A stretch of 64,000 nucleotides of DNA, taken from positions 387,434-451,433 of the forward strand of contig NZ_KQ948431.1 of NCBI RefSeq assembly GCF_001514065.1, written 5' to 3'. This document shows positions 1-8,741 of the stretch, one piece after another (within the stretch, counting starts at the first letter, position 1; each line of letters opens with the position of its first letter). Source of the DNA: Streptomyces antibioticus (GTDB lineage: Bacteria; Actinomycetota; Actinomycetes; Streptomycetales; Streptomycetaceae). Under the pieces are notes generated by a model, which ran no database searches, was not told the DNA's origin, and saw nothing but the letters and a program-made list of their open reading frames with translations. A program made the position numbers and the translations under genes.

Positions 1-1
1 C

Positions 2-1030
2 CGCCTCCCCAAGGCCGTCCTGCACGACCACCTCGACGGCGGCCTGCGCCCCGCCACCGTGATCGAGCTCGCCGCGGAGGTCGGCCACACCCTGCCCACC
101 ACCGACCCCGACGAGCTCGCCGCCTGGTACTACGACGCCGCGAACTCCGGCGACCTGGTCCGCTACATCGCCACCTTCGAGCACACCCTCGCCGTGATGC
201 AGACCCGTGAAGGCCTGCTGCGCACCGCCGAGGAGTACGTCCTCGACCTGGCCGCGGACGGCGTGGTCTACGGCGAGGTGCGCTACGCCCCCGAGCTGAA
301 CACGCGGGGCGGGCTCGCCATGAGCGAGGTCGTGGAGACCGTCCAGGAGGGCCTCGCCGCCGGTATGGCCAAGGCGGCCGCCGCCGGGACGCCGGTCCGC
401 GTCGGCACCCTGCTCTGCGGCATGCGCATGTTCGACCGCGTCGCCGAGGCGGCCGACCTCGCCGTCGCCTTCCGCGACGCCGGCGTCGTCGGCTTCGACA
501 TCGCCGGCGCCGAGGACGGCTTCCCGCCCGCCGACCACCTCGGCGCCTTCGAGCACCTGCGCCGCGAGAGCGTGCCGTTCACCATCCACGCCGGTGAGGC
601 CCACGGCCTGCCCAGCATCCACCAGGCCGTCCAGGTGTGCGGCGCCCAGCGCATCGGCCACGGCGTCCGCCTCACCGAGGACATCGTCGACGGCAAGCTC
701 GGCCGCCTGGCGAGCTGGGTGCGCGACCGCCGGATCGCCCTGGAGATGTGCCCGACCTCCAATCTCCAGACCGGCGCCGCCACCTCGATCGCCGAGCACC
801 CGATCACGGCCCTGAAGGACCTGGGCTTCCGCGTCACCCTCAACACCGACAACCGGCTGGTGTCGGGCACGACCATGACGCGCGAGATGTCCCTGCTGGT
901 CGAGGAGGCGGGCTGGACGGTCGAGGACCTGCGCACGGTCACGGTCAACGCCCTCAAGAGCGCCTTCATCCCGTTCGACGAGCGCAAGGCCCTCATCGAG
1001 GACGTCGTCCTGCCGGGCTACGCGCTCTGA
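2..1030 (+). CDS. add: Adenosine deaminase (5' truncated by the window edge)
   Basis: Hydrolyses adenosine or deoxyadenosine to (deoxy)inosine in cytoplasmic purine salvage. The frame is open from base 2, so the start codon lies outside the window; only a short N-terminal piece can be missing, because the first metal-binding motif HDHLDG is already present at the edge. Further family motifs follow in order: HAGEA (catalytic zinc region), GHGVRL, CPTSN and NTDNR, the last replacing the more common NTDDP. The C-terminus ends GYAL. The stop lies 13 bp inside the 3' end of the convergent DinB-like gene, so the two share their terminal DNA. Family assignment is firm; the precise substrate range is inferred from the family. 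Confidence 0.95.
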   Translation, partial: RLPKAVLHDHLDGGLRPATVIELAAEVGHTLPTTDPDELAAWYYDAANSGDLVRYIATFEHTLAVMQTREGLLRTAEEYVLDLAADGVVYGEVRYAPELNTRGGLAMSEVVETVQEGLAAGMAKAAAAGTPVRVGTLLCGMRMFDRVAEAADLAVAFRDAGVVGFDIAGAEDGFPPADHLGAFEHLRRESVPFTIHAGEAHGLPSIHQAVQVCGAQRIGHGVRLTEDIVDGKLGRLASWVRDRRIALEMCPTSNLQTGAATSIAEHPITALKDLGFRVTLNTDNRLVSGTTMTREMSLLVEEAGWTVEDLRTVTVNALKSAFIPFDERKALIEDVVLPGYAL

Positions 1031-1539
1031 CGCAGCCCGCGGAGGTAGGCCGCCTGTCCGACGTGCTGGAGATCGTCGGACAGGACGCTGACCAGCCGCA
1101 CGCCGAGCGTGACCGGCGGATCCCAGCGTGTGTCCACGATCCGTTCCAGGTCCGCCGCGGTCACCCCACGCAGTGCCTCCAGGCTCTGCGCGTGGACGGC
1201 GTCGTAGTAGCCGGTCAGCAGCTCGGCGGAGTCGACCCGCACTTTCGCGACCTGCGCGGAGGTGTGGCCGTACCCGTGGTCGCGGGGCGGCAGGTCGAGG
1301 CCGAAGCGCTTCTCCCAGTCCTGGGTCAGCCACACCTGGTCGAGCCCGAAGGCGTCGGCCACGTGGTCGTCCTGGACGCGGGTGAGGTGCCAGACGAGCC
1401 AGGTGATGGAGTTGGCGTCGGGGGCCGGGCGATGGTTGAGGTCGTCGGGGGTCAGGCCCTCGACGGCGGCGTGGACTTCTTCCTGGATACGGCTGAAGCC
1501 GTCGATGAGGATGTCCTTTGCATGCATGCCCTCCACCAT
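1018..1539 (-). CDS. DinB-family (DUF664-like) protein
   Basis: A small helical-bundle protein of about 173 residues related to the DinB/YfiT/DUF664 superfamily, which contains metal-dependent thiol transferases such as mycothiol-dependent enzymes. A histidine lies in the WHLTR segment, another in the following DDHVAD segment, and one in the C-terminal DLQHVGQ segment. This matches the three-His metal site of the superfamily. Two starts are possible: ATG at 1539 (taken here) or ATG at 1527, which has GGAGG only two bases upstream. The gene converges on adenosine deaminase with a 13-bp overlap. Substrate unknown. Confidence 0.8.
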   Translation of the reverse strand: MVEGMHAKDILIDGFSRIQEEVHAAVEGLTPDDLNHRPAPDANSITWLVWHLTRVQDDHVADAFGLDQVWLTQDWEKRFGLDLPPRDHGYGHTSAQVAKVRVDSAELLTGYYDAVHAQSLEALRGVTAADLERIVDTRWDPPVTLGVRLVSVLSDDLQHVGQAAYLRGLRQSA

Positions 1540-1555
1540 CGCGCACCCGGGCGCC

Positions 1556-3043
1556 TCACGCGTCCGGAATCCAGCTCCCGTGGAAACCGAGCGGCACCCG
1601 CCCCGGCAGATGGATACGGGCCACCGGCTCACCGGTGAAGTCCTGGGCGGCGAGGATCACCAGGTCGGACGCCCCGCGCTCGGGGTTGTGGACGTAGGCG
1701 ATCGCGTACCCGTCGTCCTCGGCCGTGCTGTGCTCGCGCGGCACGAACACGGCCTCGCTCGCCGCCGCGCCGCGCGGCAGCCGGTGCACCTGGGTGGTGC
1801 CGCGCAGCAGGTCCTGCTTGATGAGCGCGTTGCTGAACGCCCGGTCGGGCGGATTGCCGTCGACCGTCATATAGGCCTGCGCCATCTCGGCGGACGCCGC
1901 CGAGTAGCCGTAGCGGTGCCGGCGGGACACCAACGCCTCGTTGACGCGCGGGAATTCCTGCGGCCGGTCGTCGAGGGTGCGGGTCCGTACCCGGCCGTGG
2001 CGCAGGTCGATCGTCCAGCGGTCGAGCCGGGGCGTGCTCGCCCCGTACGGGCCGCCCGAGCCCTTGCCGGCCACGAAGAACGGCGCGTCGAAGTTCGTCA
2101 TGTCGACGACGATCTCCGAGCCCTCCTCGTAGGCGTTGAGGGTGTGCGAGTAGTAGACGGGGTCGACCTCGAACCAGCGCACCGCGCCGCCCTTGCGCGG
2201 CAGCACCCCCACCCGTGCCGGGTGCTTGTCGTTCCAGACGTACGGCACGATGTCGCCGCGCTCGGCGCCCGCCGGGTCGAAGGTGACCGGCATGTCGAGG
2301 ATGACCACATGGTGCTCGGTGAGGGCGAAGTCGTGGATCATCGGCGCGTCCGCCACGGGGATCCTGGTCGTACGGGACACCCGGCCCGTCGGGTCGACGA
2401 CCAGGTGTCGTACGTGGTCCCAGGTCGGGTAGTAGGCGATGGCGTGCAGTTCACCGGCGTGGGCGTCGAACTTGGTGTGCGCGGTGAGCGGCCCCTTCAG
2501 GGTGCTCCGGAAGTCGTACGTCCCGACCGTGTTGAGCTCCTCGTCGAGTTCGTACGGCAGCGGGCCGCTCTCCTGGAGCGTGAGGACGCGCCCACGGTAC
2601 GGGATCACATGGGTGTTGCAGGGGAAGTCGTCCGGCGGCACCGGGCCCGGGTAGGGCTCGCCCAGCTTCTTCGCCACCTGGGAGGAGCGCACCCAGCGGT
2701 TGCGGTACCACTCGGCACGGCCGCCGCGCAGCCGGACGCCGTGCACCATGCCGTCGCCGAGCATCCAGTGGTGGGCGCGTGGGTCCTCAAGTCCCAGGAC
2801 GTTGGGGCCGTTGCGCAGGTAGCGGCCGTTGAGCTCGCGCGGGATGCGTCCGGTCACCGGCAGGTCGAAGGCCGTGAGTTCCTCCGTGACGGGCGCGAAC
2901 GCGCCCTCCAGGAAGGGGAATCGGTGTGGCGTGGTCGCCTGGGGGGCGGCGACCGCCGCCCTTGCTCCCGCCCCGGCCAGTCCCCCCGCCGCCGCGATGG
3001 CCGCCGCCCCGCGCAGTACCGTCCGTCGTGTGTGGTCCGTCAT
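1556..3043 (-). CDS. Tat-exported carotenoid oxygenase family protein
   Basis: A 495-residue member of the carotenoid cleavage dioxygenase/RPE65 family, non-haem Fe(II) enzymes that cleave polyene or stilbene double bonds with O2. The four iron-binding histidines of the seven-bladed propeller can be placed: His189 (TAHTKFD), His237 (IHDFA), His300 (HTLNAYEEG) and His488 (GFHGSW). The N-terminus carries a twin-arginine signal (RRTVLRG, then an Ala/Gly-rich hydrophobic stretch ending AVAA), so the enzyme is probably exported folded with its iron. The ATG at 3043 follows an AGGGG ribosome site. A LysR regulator lies directly upstream on the same strand and may control it. Substrate is not predictable from sequence. 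Confidence 0.9.
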   Translation of the reverse strand: MTDHTRRTVLRGAAAIAAAGGLAGAGARAAVAAPQATTPHRFPFLEGAFAPVTEELTAFDLPVTGRIPRELNGRYLRNGPNVLGLEDPRAHHWMLGDGMVHGVRLRGGRAEWYRNRWVRSSQVAKKLGEPYPGPVPPDDFPCNTHVIPYRGRVLTLQESGPLPYELDEELNTVGTYDFRSTLKGPLTAHTKFDAHAGELHAIAYYPTWDHVRHLVVDPTGRVSRTTRIPVADAPMIHDFALTEHHVVILDMPVTFDPAGAERGDIVPYVWNDKHPARVGVLPRKGGAVRWFEVDPVYYSHTLNAYEEGSEIVVDMTNFDAPFFVAGKGSGGPYGASTPRLDRWTIDLRHGRVRTRTLDDRPQEFPRVNEALVSRRHRYGYSAASAEMAQAYMTVDGNPPDRAFSNALIKQDLLRGTTQVHRLPRGAAASEAVFVPREHSTAEDDGYAIAYVHNPERGASDLVILAAQDFTGEPVARIHLPGRVPLGFHGSWIPDA

Positions 3044-3111
3044 CTTCCGTACCCCTGACCGCAGTTGTCGTGAGTGGACGCTCATGAGTCTGCGGTGGGG
3101 AACGGGCCCGG

Positions 3112-4029
3112 TCAGGAGGGGTGGGCCCCCTCCTGGGGTGTACCTACACCCCCTGTTTCCAGCAGCGCCATCAGGGCCCGGGCAGCCGGGCTGGTGGCCT
3201 GCTCGGGCGGCAGCAGCGCGACGGTCTCGTACACGGTCTCCCCGGTGCCCTTCATCGGCAGTGCGGTCAGCGACGGCCGCTTGTGCCGGAAGTGGCGGGG
3301 TACGACGGCCACGCCGAGGTTCTCGTCCACCAGGTCCAGCAGGCTGTGCACGTCGTTCACCTCCAGCGCGACCGCCCGCCGTACCCCCGCGGCGGCGAAC
3401 GCGGCGTCGGTGGTGCGGCGCGGGCCCCAGTCCGGGTGGAAGTCGACGAACACCTCGCCGCCCAGGTCCTCCGGGGTCACGGCGGCCCCGGCGCGCGCGA
3501 GCCGGTGGTCGGGATGGCACAGGACGGTCATCGGCTCGGCGGCCAGCGGTACGACGCGCAGCTGATCGGTGTCCTCCTGCGCCGTCCGCACCGCGAAGGC
3601 CAGATCCAGGCGGCCGGCCGCGACCTCGTCCGCGAGGGCGCCGGAACCGGCCTGCCGCAGACAGATCTCGACGTCCGGATGCCGGCGCCGGAACGAGGCG
3701 AGCAACCCCGCCACGTACACCCCGGCGATGCACTGCTCGGAGCCGAGCGCGAGCATCCCGCGCAGCACCCCCTGCACCGCGGCCACCGCCTCGTGGGCCG
3801 ACCGGACCTGCGCCAGGATGCGCTCCGCCTCACCGAGCAGCGCCCGCCCGGCCGGGGTGAGCGTCACCCGCCGGGTCGTGCGCACGAACAGCGGGGTCTG
3901 CAGCTCCCGCTCCAGCGCACGGATGGAAGCCGAGAGACCGGACTGGGACACCAGCAGCCGCTCGGCGGCCCGGGTGAAGTGCTGGTCCTCGGCGACTGCG
4001 ACGAAGTGCTGGAGATGGCGGAGTTCCAT
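3112..4029 (-). CDS. LysR-family transcriptional regulator
   Basis: A 305-residue LysR-type regulator. The N-terminal winged helix-turn-helix is canonical (MELRHLQHFVAVAEDQHF, then the recognition segment SQSGLSASIRALER). It is followed by the usual helical linker and a periplasmic-binding-like effector domain from about residue 90. The C-terminal tail is short. It lies 68 bp upstream of the carotenoid oxygenase on the same strand and is divergent from the aldo/keto reductase at 4189, so either could be its target. The 159-bp gap to that reductase contains the imperfect GAAT/ATTC dyad around 4072 and would hold the operator. Effector unknown. Confidence 0.92.
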   Translation of the reverse strand: MELRHLQHFVAVAEDQHFTRAAERLLVSQSGLSASIRALERELQTPLFVRTTRRVTLTPAGRALLGEAERILAQVRSAHEAVAAVQGVLRGMLALGSEQCIAGVYVAGLLASFRRRHPDVEICLRQAGSGALADEVAAGRLDLAFAVRTAQEDTDQLRVVPLAAEPMTVLCHPDHRLARAGAAVTPEDLGGEVFVDFHPDWGPRRTTDAAFAAAGVRRAVALEVNDVHSLLDLVDENLGVAVVPRHFRHKRPSLTALPMKGTGETVYETVALLPPEQATSPAARALMALLETGGVGTPQEGAHPS

Positions 4030-4188
4030 GACGCCGAAGCCTACTCAGAAACCCGTCCGCTGAATTCCATCGGATTCTTCTGTTGGACCAATGCCCCCAG
4101 GTCGCGAAAGAGTGGGTACCGGTAGAGGACACCGGTTCTCAGGTGACCGTGGTCCTCGGAGAACCGTGCCAACCCCTCTGGAGTCGCG

Positions 4189-5184
4189 TTGTACACCGCA
4201 CACCCCGACCGCTACGCGGAGATGCCCTACCGGCGCACCGGACGCAGCGGCCTGAAGCTTCCCGCGATCTCGCTCGGCCTGTGGCACAACTTCGGCCCGG
4301 CGGACCGCACCGTCGAGACCCAGCGTGCCATCCTGCGCCGCGCCTTCGACCTCGGCGTCACCCACTTCGACCTGGCGAACAACTACGGCCCGCCGCCCGG
4401 CGCCGCCGAGTCCGCCTTCGGCGAGGCCCTGAAGTCCGACCTCGCGGCGTACCGCGACGAGCTGATCATCTCCACCAAGGCCGGCTATCTGATGTGGCCC
4501 GGCCCGTACGGCGAGTGGGGCTCCCGCAAGTACCTGCTGTCCTCGCTGGACCAGAGCCTCACGCGGATGGGCCTGGACTACGTCGACATCTTCTACTCGC
4601 ACCGCCCCGACCCGGAGACTCCGCTGGAGGAGACGATGGGCGCCCTGCACTCCGCGGTGCAGCAGGGCAAGGCGCTGTACGTCGGCATCTCCAACTACTC
4701 CGCCGAGCAGACCCGCGAGGCCGCCCGCATCCTGGGCGAGCTGGGCACCCCGCTCCTCATCCACCAGCCGCGCTACTCGATGCTCGACCGGCGCCCCGAG
4801 GACGAGGGCCTGCTGGACGCCCTGGACGAGCTCCAGGTCGGCTCCATCGTGTTCTCCCCGCTGGAGCAGGGCGTGCTCACCGGCCGCTACCTCGACGGCA
4901 TCCCCGAGGACTCGCGGGCGGCGAGCGACAGCCCGTTCCTCAACTCCGACGCCCTCACCGAGGACCTGGTCGCCCAGCTGCGCGAGCTGAACGACATCGC
5001 CAAGTCCCGCGGCCAGACCCTGGCGCAGCTGGCGCTGGCCTGGGTCCTGCGCGGCGGCCGGGTCACCTCCGCCCTCGTCGGCGCGAGCAGCCCGCAGCAG
5101 ATCGAGGACAGCGTCGGCACGATCGCCAACCTGGACTTCGACGCGGAGGAACTGGCCCGCATCGACGCGATCGTCAAGCCGTAA
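4189..5184 (+). CDS. Aldo/keto reductase, YghZ-like
   Basis: A 331-residue NADPH-dependent aldo/keto reductase. It closely follows the YghZ subgroup (L-glyceraldehyde-3-phosphate/methylglyoxal reductases): HFDLANNYGPPPG, STKAGYLMWPGPYGEWGSRK, YVDIFYSHRPDP. The catalytic tetrad Asp/Tyr (in FDLANNYG), Lys (STKAG) and His (YSHRPD) is complete. The start is an unusual TTG at 4189, chosen because GGAG lies just upstream and the family N-terminus (YTAHPDRYAEMPYRRTG) follows directly. It is divergent from the LysR gene and overlaps the convergent SDR gene by 11 bp. A likely role is detoxification of reactive aldehydes in the cytoplasm. Confidence 0.92.
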   Translation: MYTAHPDRYAEMPYRRTGRSGLKLPAISLGLWHNFGPADRTVETQRAILRRAFDLGVTHFDLANNYGPPPGAAESAFGEALKSDLAAYRDELIISTKAGYLMWPGPYGEWGSRKYLLSSLDQSLTRMGLDYVDIFYSHRPDPETPLEETMGALHSAVQQGKALYVGISNYSAEQTREAARILGELGTPLLIHQPRYSMLDRRPEDEGLLDALDELQVGSIVFSPLEQGVLTGRYLDGIPEDSRAASDSPFLNSDALTEDLVAQLRELNDIAKSRGQTLAQLALAWVLRGGRVTSALVGASSPQQIEDSVGTIANLDFDAEELARIDAIVKP

Positions 5185-6157
5185 GACGCTCGCTGACCTC
5201 CCAGAGGCGGGCGGCCGCCGCCGGGTCGACGACGTAGGGCAGCACGCCCGGCGTCTCGGCCCCGGCGCGCCAGGCGGGCTCGTCCGCCTCGGCCACGAGC
5301 GGACTGACGTCGCAGTTCTCGCAGTAGACCCCGCCCAGCCCGGCCAGTCGCGGACTGGTGGCGCACCAGACGCTCGTGGCCGCCCCCTGCGGAACCGACT
5401 TGAGCTGGCGGGCGGGATCCCGCACGGGCCGGCCGTGCTCGTCGTAGACGCCGGCCGCCTCGATCACCTCCGCGGAGACGTGCTTGGCGAGCCCGGTGTC
5501 GATGATCGTGCCCGGGTGCACGGAGAAGGCCCGCACGCCCTGGTCCTTTCCGCGCCGGTCGAGTTCCACGGCGAAGAGCGCGTTGGCCGTCTTCGACTGG
5601 CCGTAGGCGACGAAGGGCTCGTAGGGCCGGTGCTCGAAGTGCAGGTCGTCGAAGTCGACGCCGCCGAAGCGGAAGCCCCGTGAGGACACCGCCACCACCC
5701 GGGCGCCGTCGGCCGCGGCCAGGGCGGGCCACAGCCTGGCCACGAGCTGGAAGTGCCCCAGGTGGTTGGTGGCGAACTGCGCCTCGTAGCCCCGCGCGTC
5801 CCGCGTCAGCGGGGTCGCCATGATCCCGGCGCTGTTGACCAGGATGTGCAGGGGACGCCCGGACGCCAGGAACTTCTGCGCGAACTCGTCGATCGAGGCC
5901 GGGTCCAGCAGATCCAGCTGCTCGACGGCGACCCCGGGCAGGTCCTTGAGCGCCGCCCGGGCCCGTTCCAGGTCGCGCGCCGGTACGACGACCTCGGCGC
6001 CCGCGCCGTGCAGGACCCGGGCCGTCTCCAGCCCGATGCCGGAGTAGCCGCCGGTGACGATCGCGACCCTGCCGGTCAGGTCGATCCCCTTGATCACCTC
6101 CTCGGCGGTGGTCGCGGCGCCGAAGCCGGAGGGCAGGGGGTGCTGTGCGGTGGTCAT
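5174..6157 (-). CDS. Short-chain dehydrogenase/reductase (SDR)
   Basis: A 327-residue classical or extended SDR with the cofactor motif TGGYSGIG, the NSAG structural motif and the catalytic YGQSK (Tyr-x-x-x-Lys). The C-terminal region (VWCATSPRLAGLGGVYCENCD) resembles the retinol-dehydrogenase/WWOX-like SDRs often annotated only as oxidoreductase. The ATG at 6157 has a strong GAGGAG site and removes a 17-residue non-conserved extension. The gene is divergent from an AraC-type regulator, with a 101-bp shared intergenic region. This is a common arrangement in which the regulator controls the SDR. Substrate unknown. Confidence 0.9.
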   Translation of the reverse strand: MTTAQHPLPSGFGAATTAEEVIKGIDLTGRVAIVTGGYSGIGLETARVLHGAGAEVVVPARDLERARAALKDLPGVAVEQLDLLDPASIDEFAQKFLASGRPLHILVNSAGIMATPLTRDARGYEAQFATNHLGHFQLVARLWPALAAADGARVVAVSSRGFRFGGVDFDDLHFEHRPYEPFVAYGQSKTANALFAVELDRRGKDQGVRAFSVHPGTIIDTGLAKHVSAEVIEAAGVYDEHGRPVRDPARQLKSVPQGAATSVWCATSPRLAGLGGVYCENCDVSPLVAEADEPAWRAGAETPGVLPYVVDPAAAARLWEVSERLTA

Positions 6158-6258
6158 GGTGCGTATCTCCTCAACGCGAGCCGACCAGACCAACGTAGAG
6201 CGGGGCATCCGTACGATGAATGCTTGAGAATCCGCATTACTTGCGTGATAGTTCGAGC

Positions 6259-7200
6259 ATGTCAGCGGATCCGCTCTCCGACGCCCTCGCGGTGACCGAC
6301 GCCCGCAGTGTGTTCTCCGGCGGCTTCACGGCCGGCGGCGACTGGGCGATCCGGCTGCGCGGACGCGACAAGCTCAAGGTGAACGCCGTGGTGCGGGGCG
6401 GCTGTCTGCTGGTCCGCGAGGGCGGCGGGGAACCGGTGAAGCTGTCCGAGGGGGACGTGGTCGTCTCCGACGGGCGGCAGTCGTACGTCCTGTGCAGTGC
6501 GCCGGCCGTCGAACCGCTGGACTCCGGCGATGTCCCCATGGAGCCCGGGACGCGCATGGCGCGGCTCGGCCAGGGCGAGGACGTCGCCTGCGTCTCCGGG
6601 CACATCGACCTGAGCCGGGACAGCGGGGAGCTGCTGCGCCGGGCGCTGCCCGAGCTGATCCACGTGCGGGCGGACGCGCCCGAGGCGCCGGTGCTGCGCT
6701 GGCTCACCGGGCGGCTGGTGACGGAGATGAAGACGCGCCGGGCCGGTGTCGAGTTCGCCTCGGACCAGCTCGCGCAGCTGCTGTTCGTGCAGGTTCTGCG
6801 GGTCTGCCTCAGCGAGTCCGACGGGCTGCCGCCCGGCTGGCTGCGCGCACTGGCCGACGAGCGGCTCGCCCCGGCCCTGCGCCTGATGCACGGCGACCCG
6901 GGGCACCCCTGGCAACTCGGGGAACTCGCCCGGGCGGCCGCGATGTCCCGCACCACCTTCGCCGTACGGTTCAAGGAGGCGGCCGGGGTGTCGCCCCTGA
7001 CGTACCTGCTCGACTGGCGCATGAGCCTGGCCGCCCGCGCCCTGCGACAGGACACGGCCCCGGTCGCGGCGCTCGCCCGTTCGGTGGGCTACACCTCCGA
7101 AAGCGCCTTCAGCAACGCCTTCAAGCGGTCCGTGGGGATCTCGCCCCGGCGCTACCGCGAGGCCGCCAGGAGTCGAGCCGCTCCTCCAGGTGCACGGTGA
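6259..7200 (+). CDS. AraC-family regulator with N-terminal cupin domain
   Basis: A 313-residue regulator. The N-terminal half is an AraC_binding_2/cupin_6-like ligand domain; the C-terminal about 100 residues carry two helix-turn-helices ([22 protein letters not shown] and a second one ending [18 protein letters not shown]). The start taken is ATG 6259 ([10 protein letters not shown]), where family similarity begins; an in-frame ATG at 6220 would add 13 residues. It is divergent from the SDR, which is its probable target. The 3' end overlaps the convergent DUF1905 gene by 80 bp, an unusually long overlap, so the tail of one of the two proteins may be poorly constrained. Confidence 0.9.
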   Translation: MSADPLSDALAVTDARSVFSGGFTAGGDWAIRLRGRDKLKVNAVVRGGCLLVREGGGEPVKLSEGDVVVSDGRQSYVLCSAPAVEPLDSGDVPMEPGTRMARLGQGEDVACVSGHIDLSRDSGELLRRALPELIHVRADAPEAPVLRWLTGRLVTEMKTRRAGVEFASDQLAQLLFVQVLRVCLSESDGLPPGWLRALADERLAPALRLMHGDPGHPWQLGELARAAAMSRTTFAVRFKEAAGVSPLTYLLDWRMSLAARALRQDTAPVAALARSVGYTSESAFSNAFKRSVGISPRRYREAARSRAAPPGAR

Positions 7201-7447
7201 CCGTGTCGCCCTCGCCCTTCCCGATGGCCCTGCGCACCTCGGCCTTCACCGGCAGCTTGTGCCGGCCGTCGCCCAGGGCCATGAAGGAACTGCGGAACGG
7301 ATGTCCGTCGATCGTCCCGCTGACCTTGACCAGGCCCCGGGTGCCGAAGAACGCGACCGACTCAGGCCAGACCAGATAGGTCCAGCCGCCCTCGTTCGGA
7401 CTCCTGACCAGCTCCGCGGTGAACTGCTGGTCGATCTTCGCGGTCAT
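7121..7447 (-). CDS. DUF1905 domain protein
   Basis: A 108-residue protein matching DUF1905: a small beta-barrel with conserved [30 protein letters not shown] and a [29 protein letters not shown] core. The family often accompanies YdeI-like proteins and has no defined biochemical role. The C-terminal 20 or so residues ([16 protein letters not shown]) lie entirely within the overlap with the AraC gene and look non-conserved. No signal peptide. It lies 63 bp downstream of the NTF2-like gene on the same strand, so co-transcription is possible. Confidence 0.85.
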   Translation of the reverse strand: MTAKIDQQFTAELVRSPNEGGWTYLVWPESVAFFGTRGLVKVSGTIDGHPFRSSFMALGDGRHKLPVKAEVRRAIGKGEGDTVTVHLEERLDSWRPRGSAGARSPRTA

Positions 7448-7510
7448 GACGCCCGCCTCTCGCTCGTGGTGGCCTCTCCTTCAGGAGACCGCCACGAGCG
7501 CCGAAACTCA

Positions 7511-7912
7511 TCACGCCCCGGCCGGCACCCGGTCCAGGAACCCCAGCACCGACCGGATGCGGCCCTGCTCGTCCAGCGTGATCACGTCGAACCCGGCCAC
7601 CGGCGCGGAGCCTCCCCCAGAGGGGGCGCCCCCAGCTTCGTTCACCAGCTCCCAGGAGAAGCGCGCGGTGTCGTGATGGCCGTCCACGACGCCGGTCGGC
7701 CGGAAGACGAACCCCGGGAACTGCTCGTGCGCCGCCGCGATCACCGCGGCGATCTGCTCGTGACCGCTGACATCGGCCAGCGGGTCGGTGTAGCTGCCGT
7801 CCGTGGCCCAGGCAGCCGCCACCGCCTTCGTCAGGGTCTCCTGCTCGACGGCGTTCCAGGCCTCGAAGTAACGTGCGACGGCACTCTCGTGACGCTCGGT
7901 GTTCGCGGACAT
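7511..7912 (-). CDS. NTF2-like / SnoaL-like family protein
   Basis: A 133-residue cone-shaped alpha+beta barrel protein of the nuclear-transport-factor-2 superfamily (RYFEAWNAVEQETL, WATDGSYTDPLADVSGHEQI, FPGFVFRPTGVVDGHHDTARFSWEL). Members include SnoaL cyclases, ketosteroid isomerases and many uncharacterised proteins, so no reaction can be given. A Gly/Ser/Pro-rich segment (residues about 92-105, NEAGGAPSGGGSAP) interrupts the usual strand-turn-strand before VAGFDVI. It is encoded by a perfect GC palindrome, which looks like an inserted repeat rather than family sequence. The gene is divergent from the hypothetical gene at 8258. Confidence 0.85.
   Translation of the reverse strand: MSANTERHESAVARYFEAWNAVEQETLTKAVAAAWATDGSYTDPLADVSGHEQIAAVIAAAHEQFPGFVFRPTGVVDGHHDTARFSWELVNEAGGAPSGGGSAPVAGFDVITLDEQGRIRSVLGFLDRVPAGA
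7608..7640. repeat. GC-rich nested palindrome inside the NTF2-like gene
   Basis: Seen directly: CCCCC-AGA-GGGGG at 7614-7626, immediately followed by the perfect palindrome GGGGGCGCCCCC at 7622-7633. The segment is in frame and encodes the Gly/Ser/Pro loop of the NTF2-like protein. Short GC palindromes of this style recur in Streptomyces genomes; that this is a dispersed copy is inference. Confidence 0.6.
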
Positions 7913-8007
7913 GTGGCATCAGCCTCCGTTGAGGTCGTATCTGCTGGTCAGGACCCGAGTCCCGCTCGTGGTGACCCGGTACCGCAACCTTGCCCGCCGT
8001 GCCGCCG

Positions 8008-8038
8008 CCCGTCGATTACTCCTCGGGTAATCGACGGG
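8008..8038. promoter_or_regulatory. Perfect 12-bp-arm inverted repeat
   Basis: CCCGTCGATTAC at 8008-8019 pairs exactly with GTAATCGACGGG at 8027-8038 across a 7-nt loop. It lies between divergent genes, where a terminator is not needed, about 95 bp upstream of the NTF2-like start. It could be a transcription-factor operator or a leader hairpin of the leftward transcript. No T-tract follows on either side. Confidence 0.55.
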
Positions 8039-8107
8039 CCGCCTCGTTTCGGCCAACTCCCTTGCTGAATATGCCAGGAGAGTGGCCAAAAAGTCGTGGT
8101 GACAGTG

Positions 8108-8135
8108 TTTCAGTAGTGAACATACTCAACTGAAA
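8108..8135. promoter_or_regulatory. Dyad TTTCAGT-N14-ACTGAAA
   Basis: TTTCAGT at 8108-8114 and its exact complement ACTGAAA at 8129-8135, in the AT-rich part of the divergent region about 120 bp before the GTG at 8258. Arm length and spacing suit a dimeric regulator. No regulator can be named. Confidence 0.4.
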
Positions 8136-8257
8136 GGGCATTCACATCCAGCGAGGATGCCATCACACACCGCACATGAGCCGCGGTGACCGTAAGTCCG
8201 GAGCCGCATCGAAAGCGAGGCCAGCCGAGAGGCGCACTACGCACCGGGGGAGTGAAC

Positions 8258-8668
8258 GTGCACGACGAATTCCTGTGCCATGTCACCGCGTACGGAACCT
8301 GCGGAGGGCAGCGTATCGGCGTACCGCTGGGCAGCTACCGGGCCCCCACCCTCGCCCTGGCCCTGTGGTGGTTACGGGACCGGGCGTCCTGGATCGCCGA
8401 GCGGCTCGACCCGCAGCCCGAGATCAGCCGGATCCCGCCGAGCGCGCTCGTCCCGGTCGGCCCCTCTGTGCCCGATGTGCCCGCCGTGCTCCGCGCCTGG
8501 TGCGGGGACGCCGCCCAACAGGAGCTGGTCGCCGAGGAGTTGGCGGCCGGACGGCTGATCCGGATCGCCACCAGCGACGACACCACCGAGTACGAACTCC
8601 TCGCCGAGTCGGTGGACGCGCTGCGCATGCAGCGGACGATCCCGGCGCTGGTCGTCTCCGTCGGCTGA
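8258..8668 (+). CDS. Hypothetical protein with a TTA codon
   Basis: A 136-residue protein I do not recognise. It starts at GTG 8258 behind GGGGGAG and reads VHDEFLCHVTAYGTCGGQRIGVPLG. It is soluble with no signal peptide, contains Trp-rich WWLRDRASW, and ends in a mixed alpha/beta pattern. Codon 39 (8372-8374) is TTA, the rarest leucine codon in Streptomyces. It is read by the bldA tRNA, so translation may be tied to development or stationary phase. It lies 73 bp upstream of the FHA-ABC gene on the same strand. Function unknown. Confidence 0.7.
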   Translation: MHDEFLCHVTAYGTCGGQRIGVPLGSYRAPTLALALWWLRDRASWIAERLDPQPEISRIPPSALVPVGPSVPDVPAVLRAWCGDAAQQELVAEELAAGRLIRIATSDDTTEYELLAESVDALRMQRTIPALVVSVG

Positions 8669-8741
8669 GAAGCTGCTCGCCGTCCCGCTGAAGCTCTTCG
8701 CACAAAAGGCGCACATCTGGACGAATCGATAGAATCTCCGC

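Larger units (their letters stand above)
7913..8257. promoter_or_regulatory. Divergent intergenic region, 345 bp
   Basis: Lies between the leftward NTF2-like gene and the rightward hypothetical gene, so it must contain both promoters. It holds a perfect 12-bp-arm hairpin at 8008-8038 and a 7-bp-arm dyad at 8108-8135, listed separately. The part from 8060 to 8150 is AT-richer than its surroundings, as expected for a promoter. No convincing additional gene is present. Confidence 0.5.

Noticed and set aside
6220-6258. GCTTGA/TCGAGC imperfect dyad before the AraC gene
   Set aside because: Only five of six bases pair and spacing is large; not better than chance.
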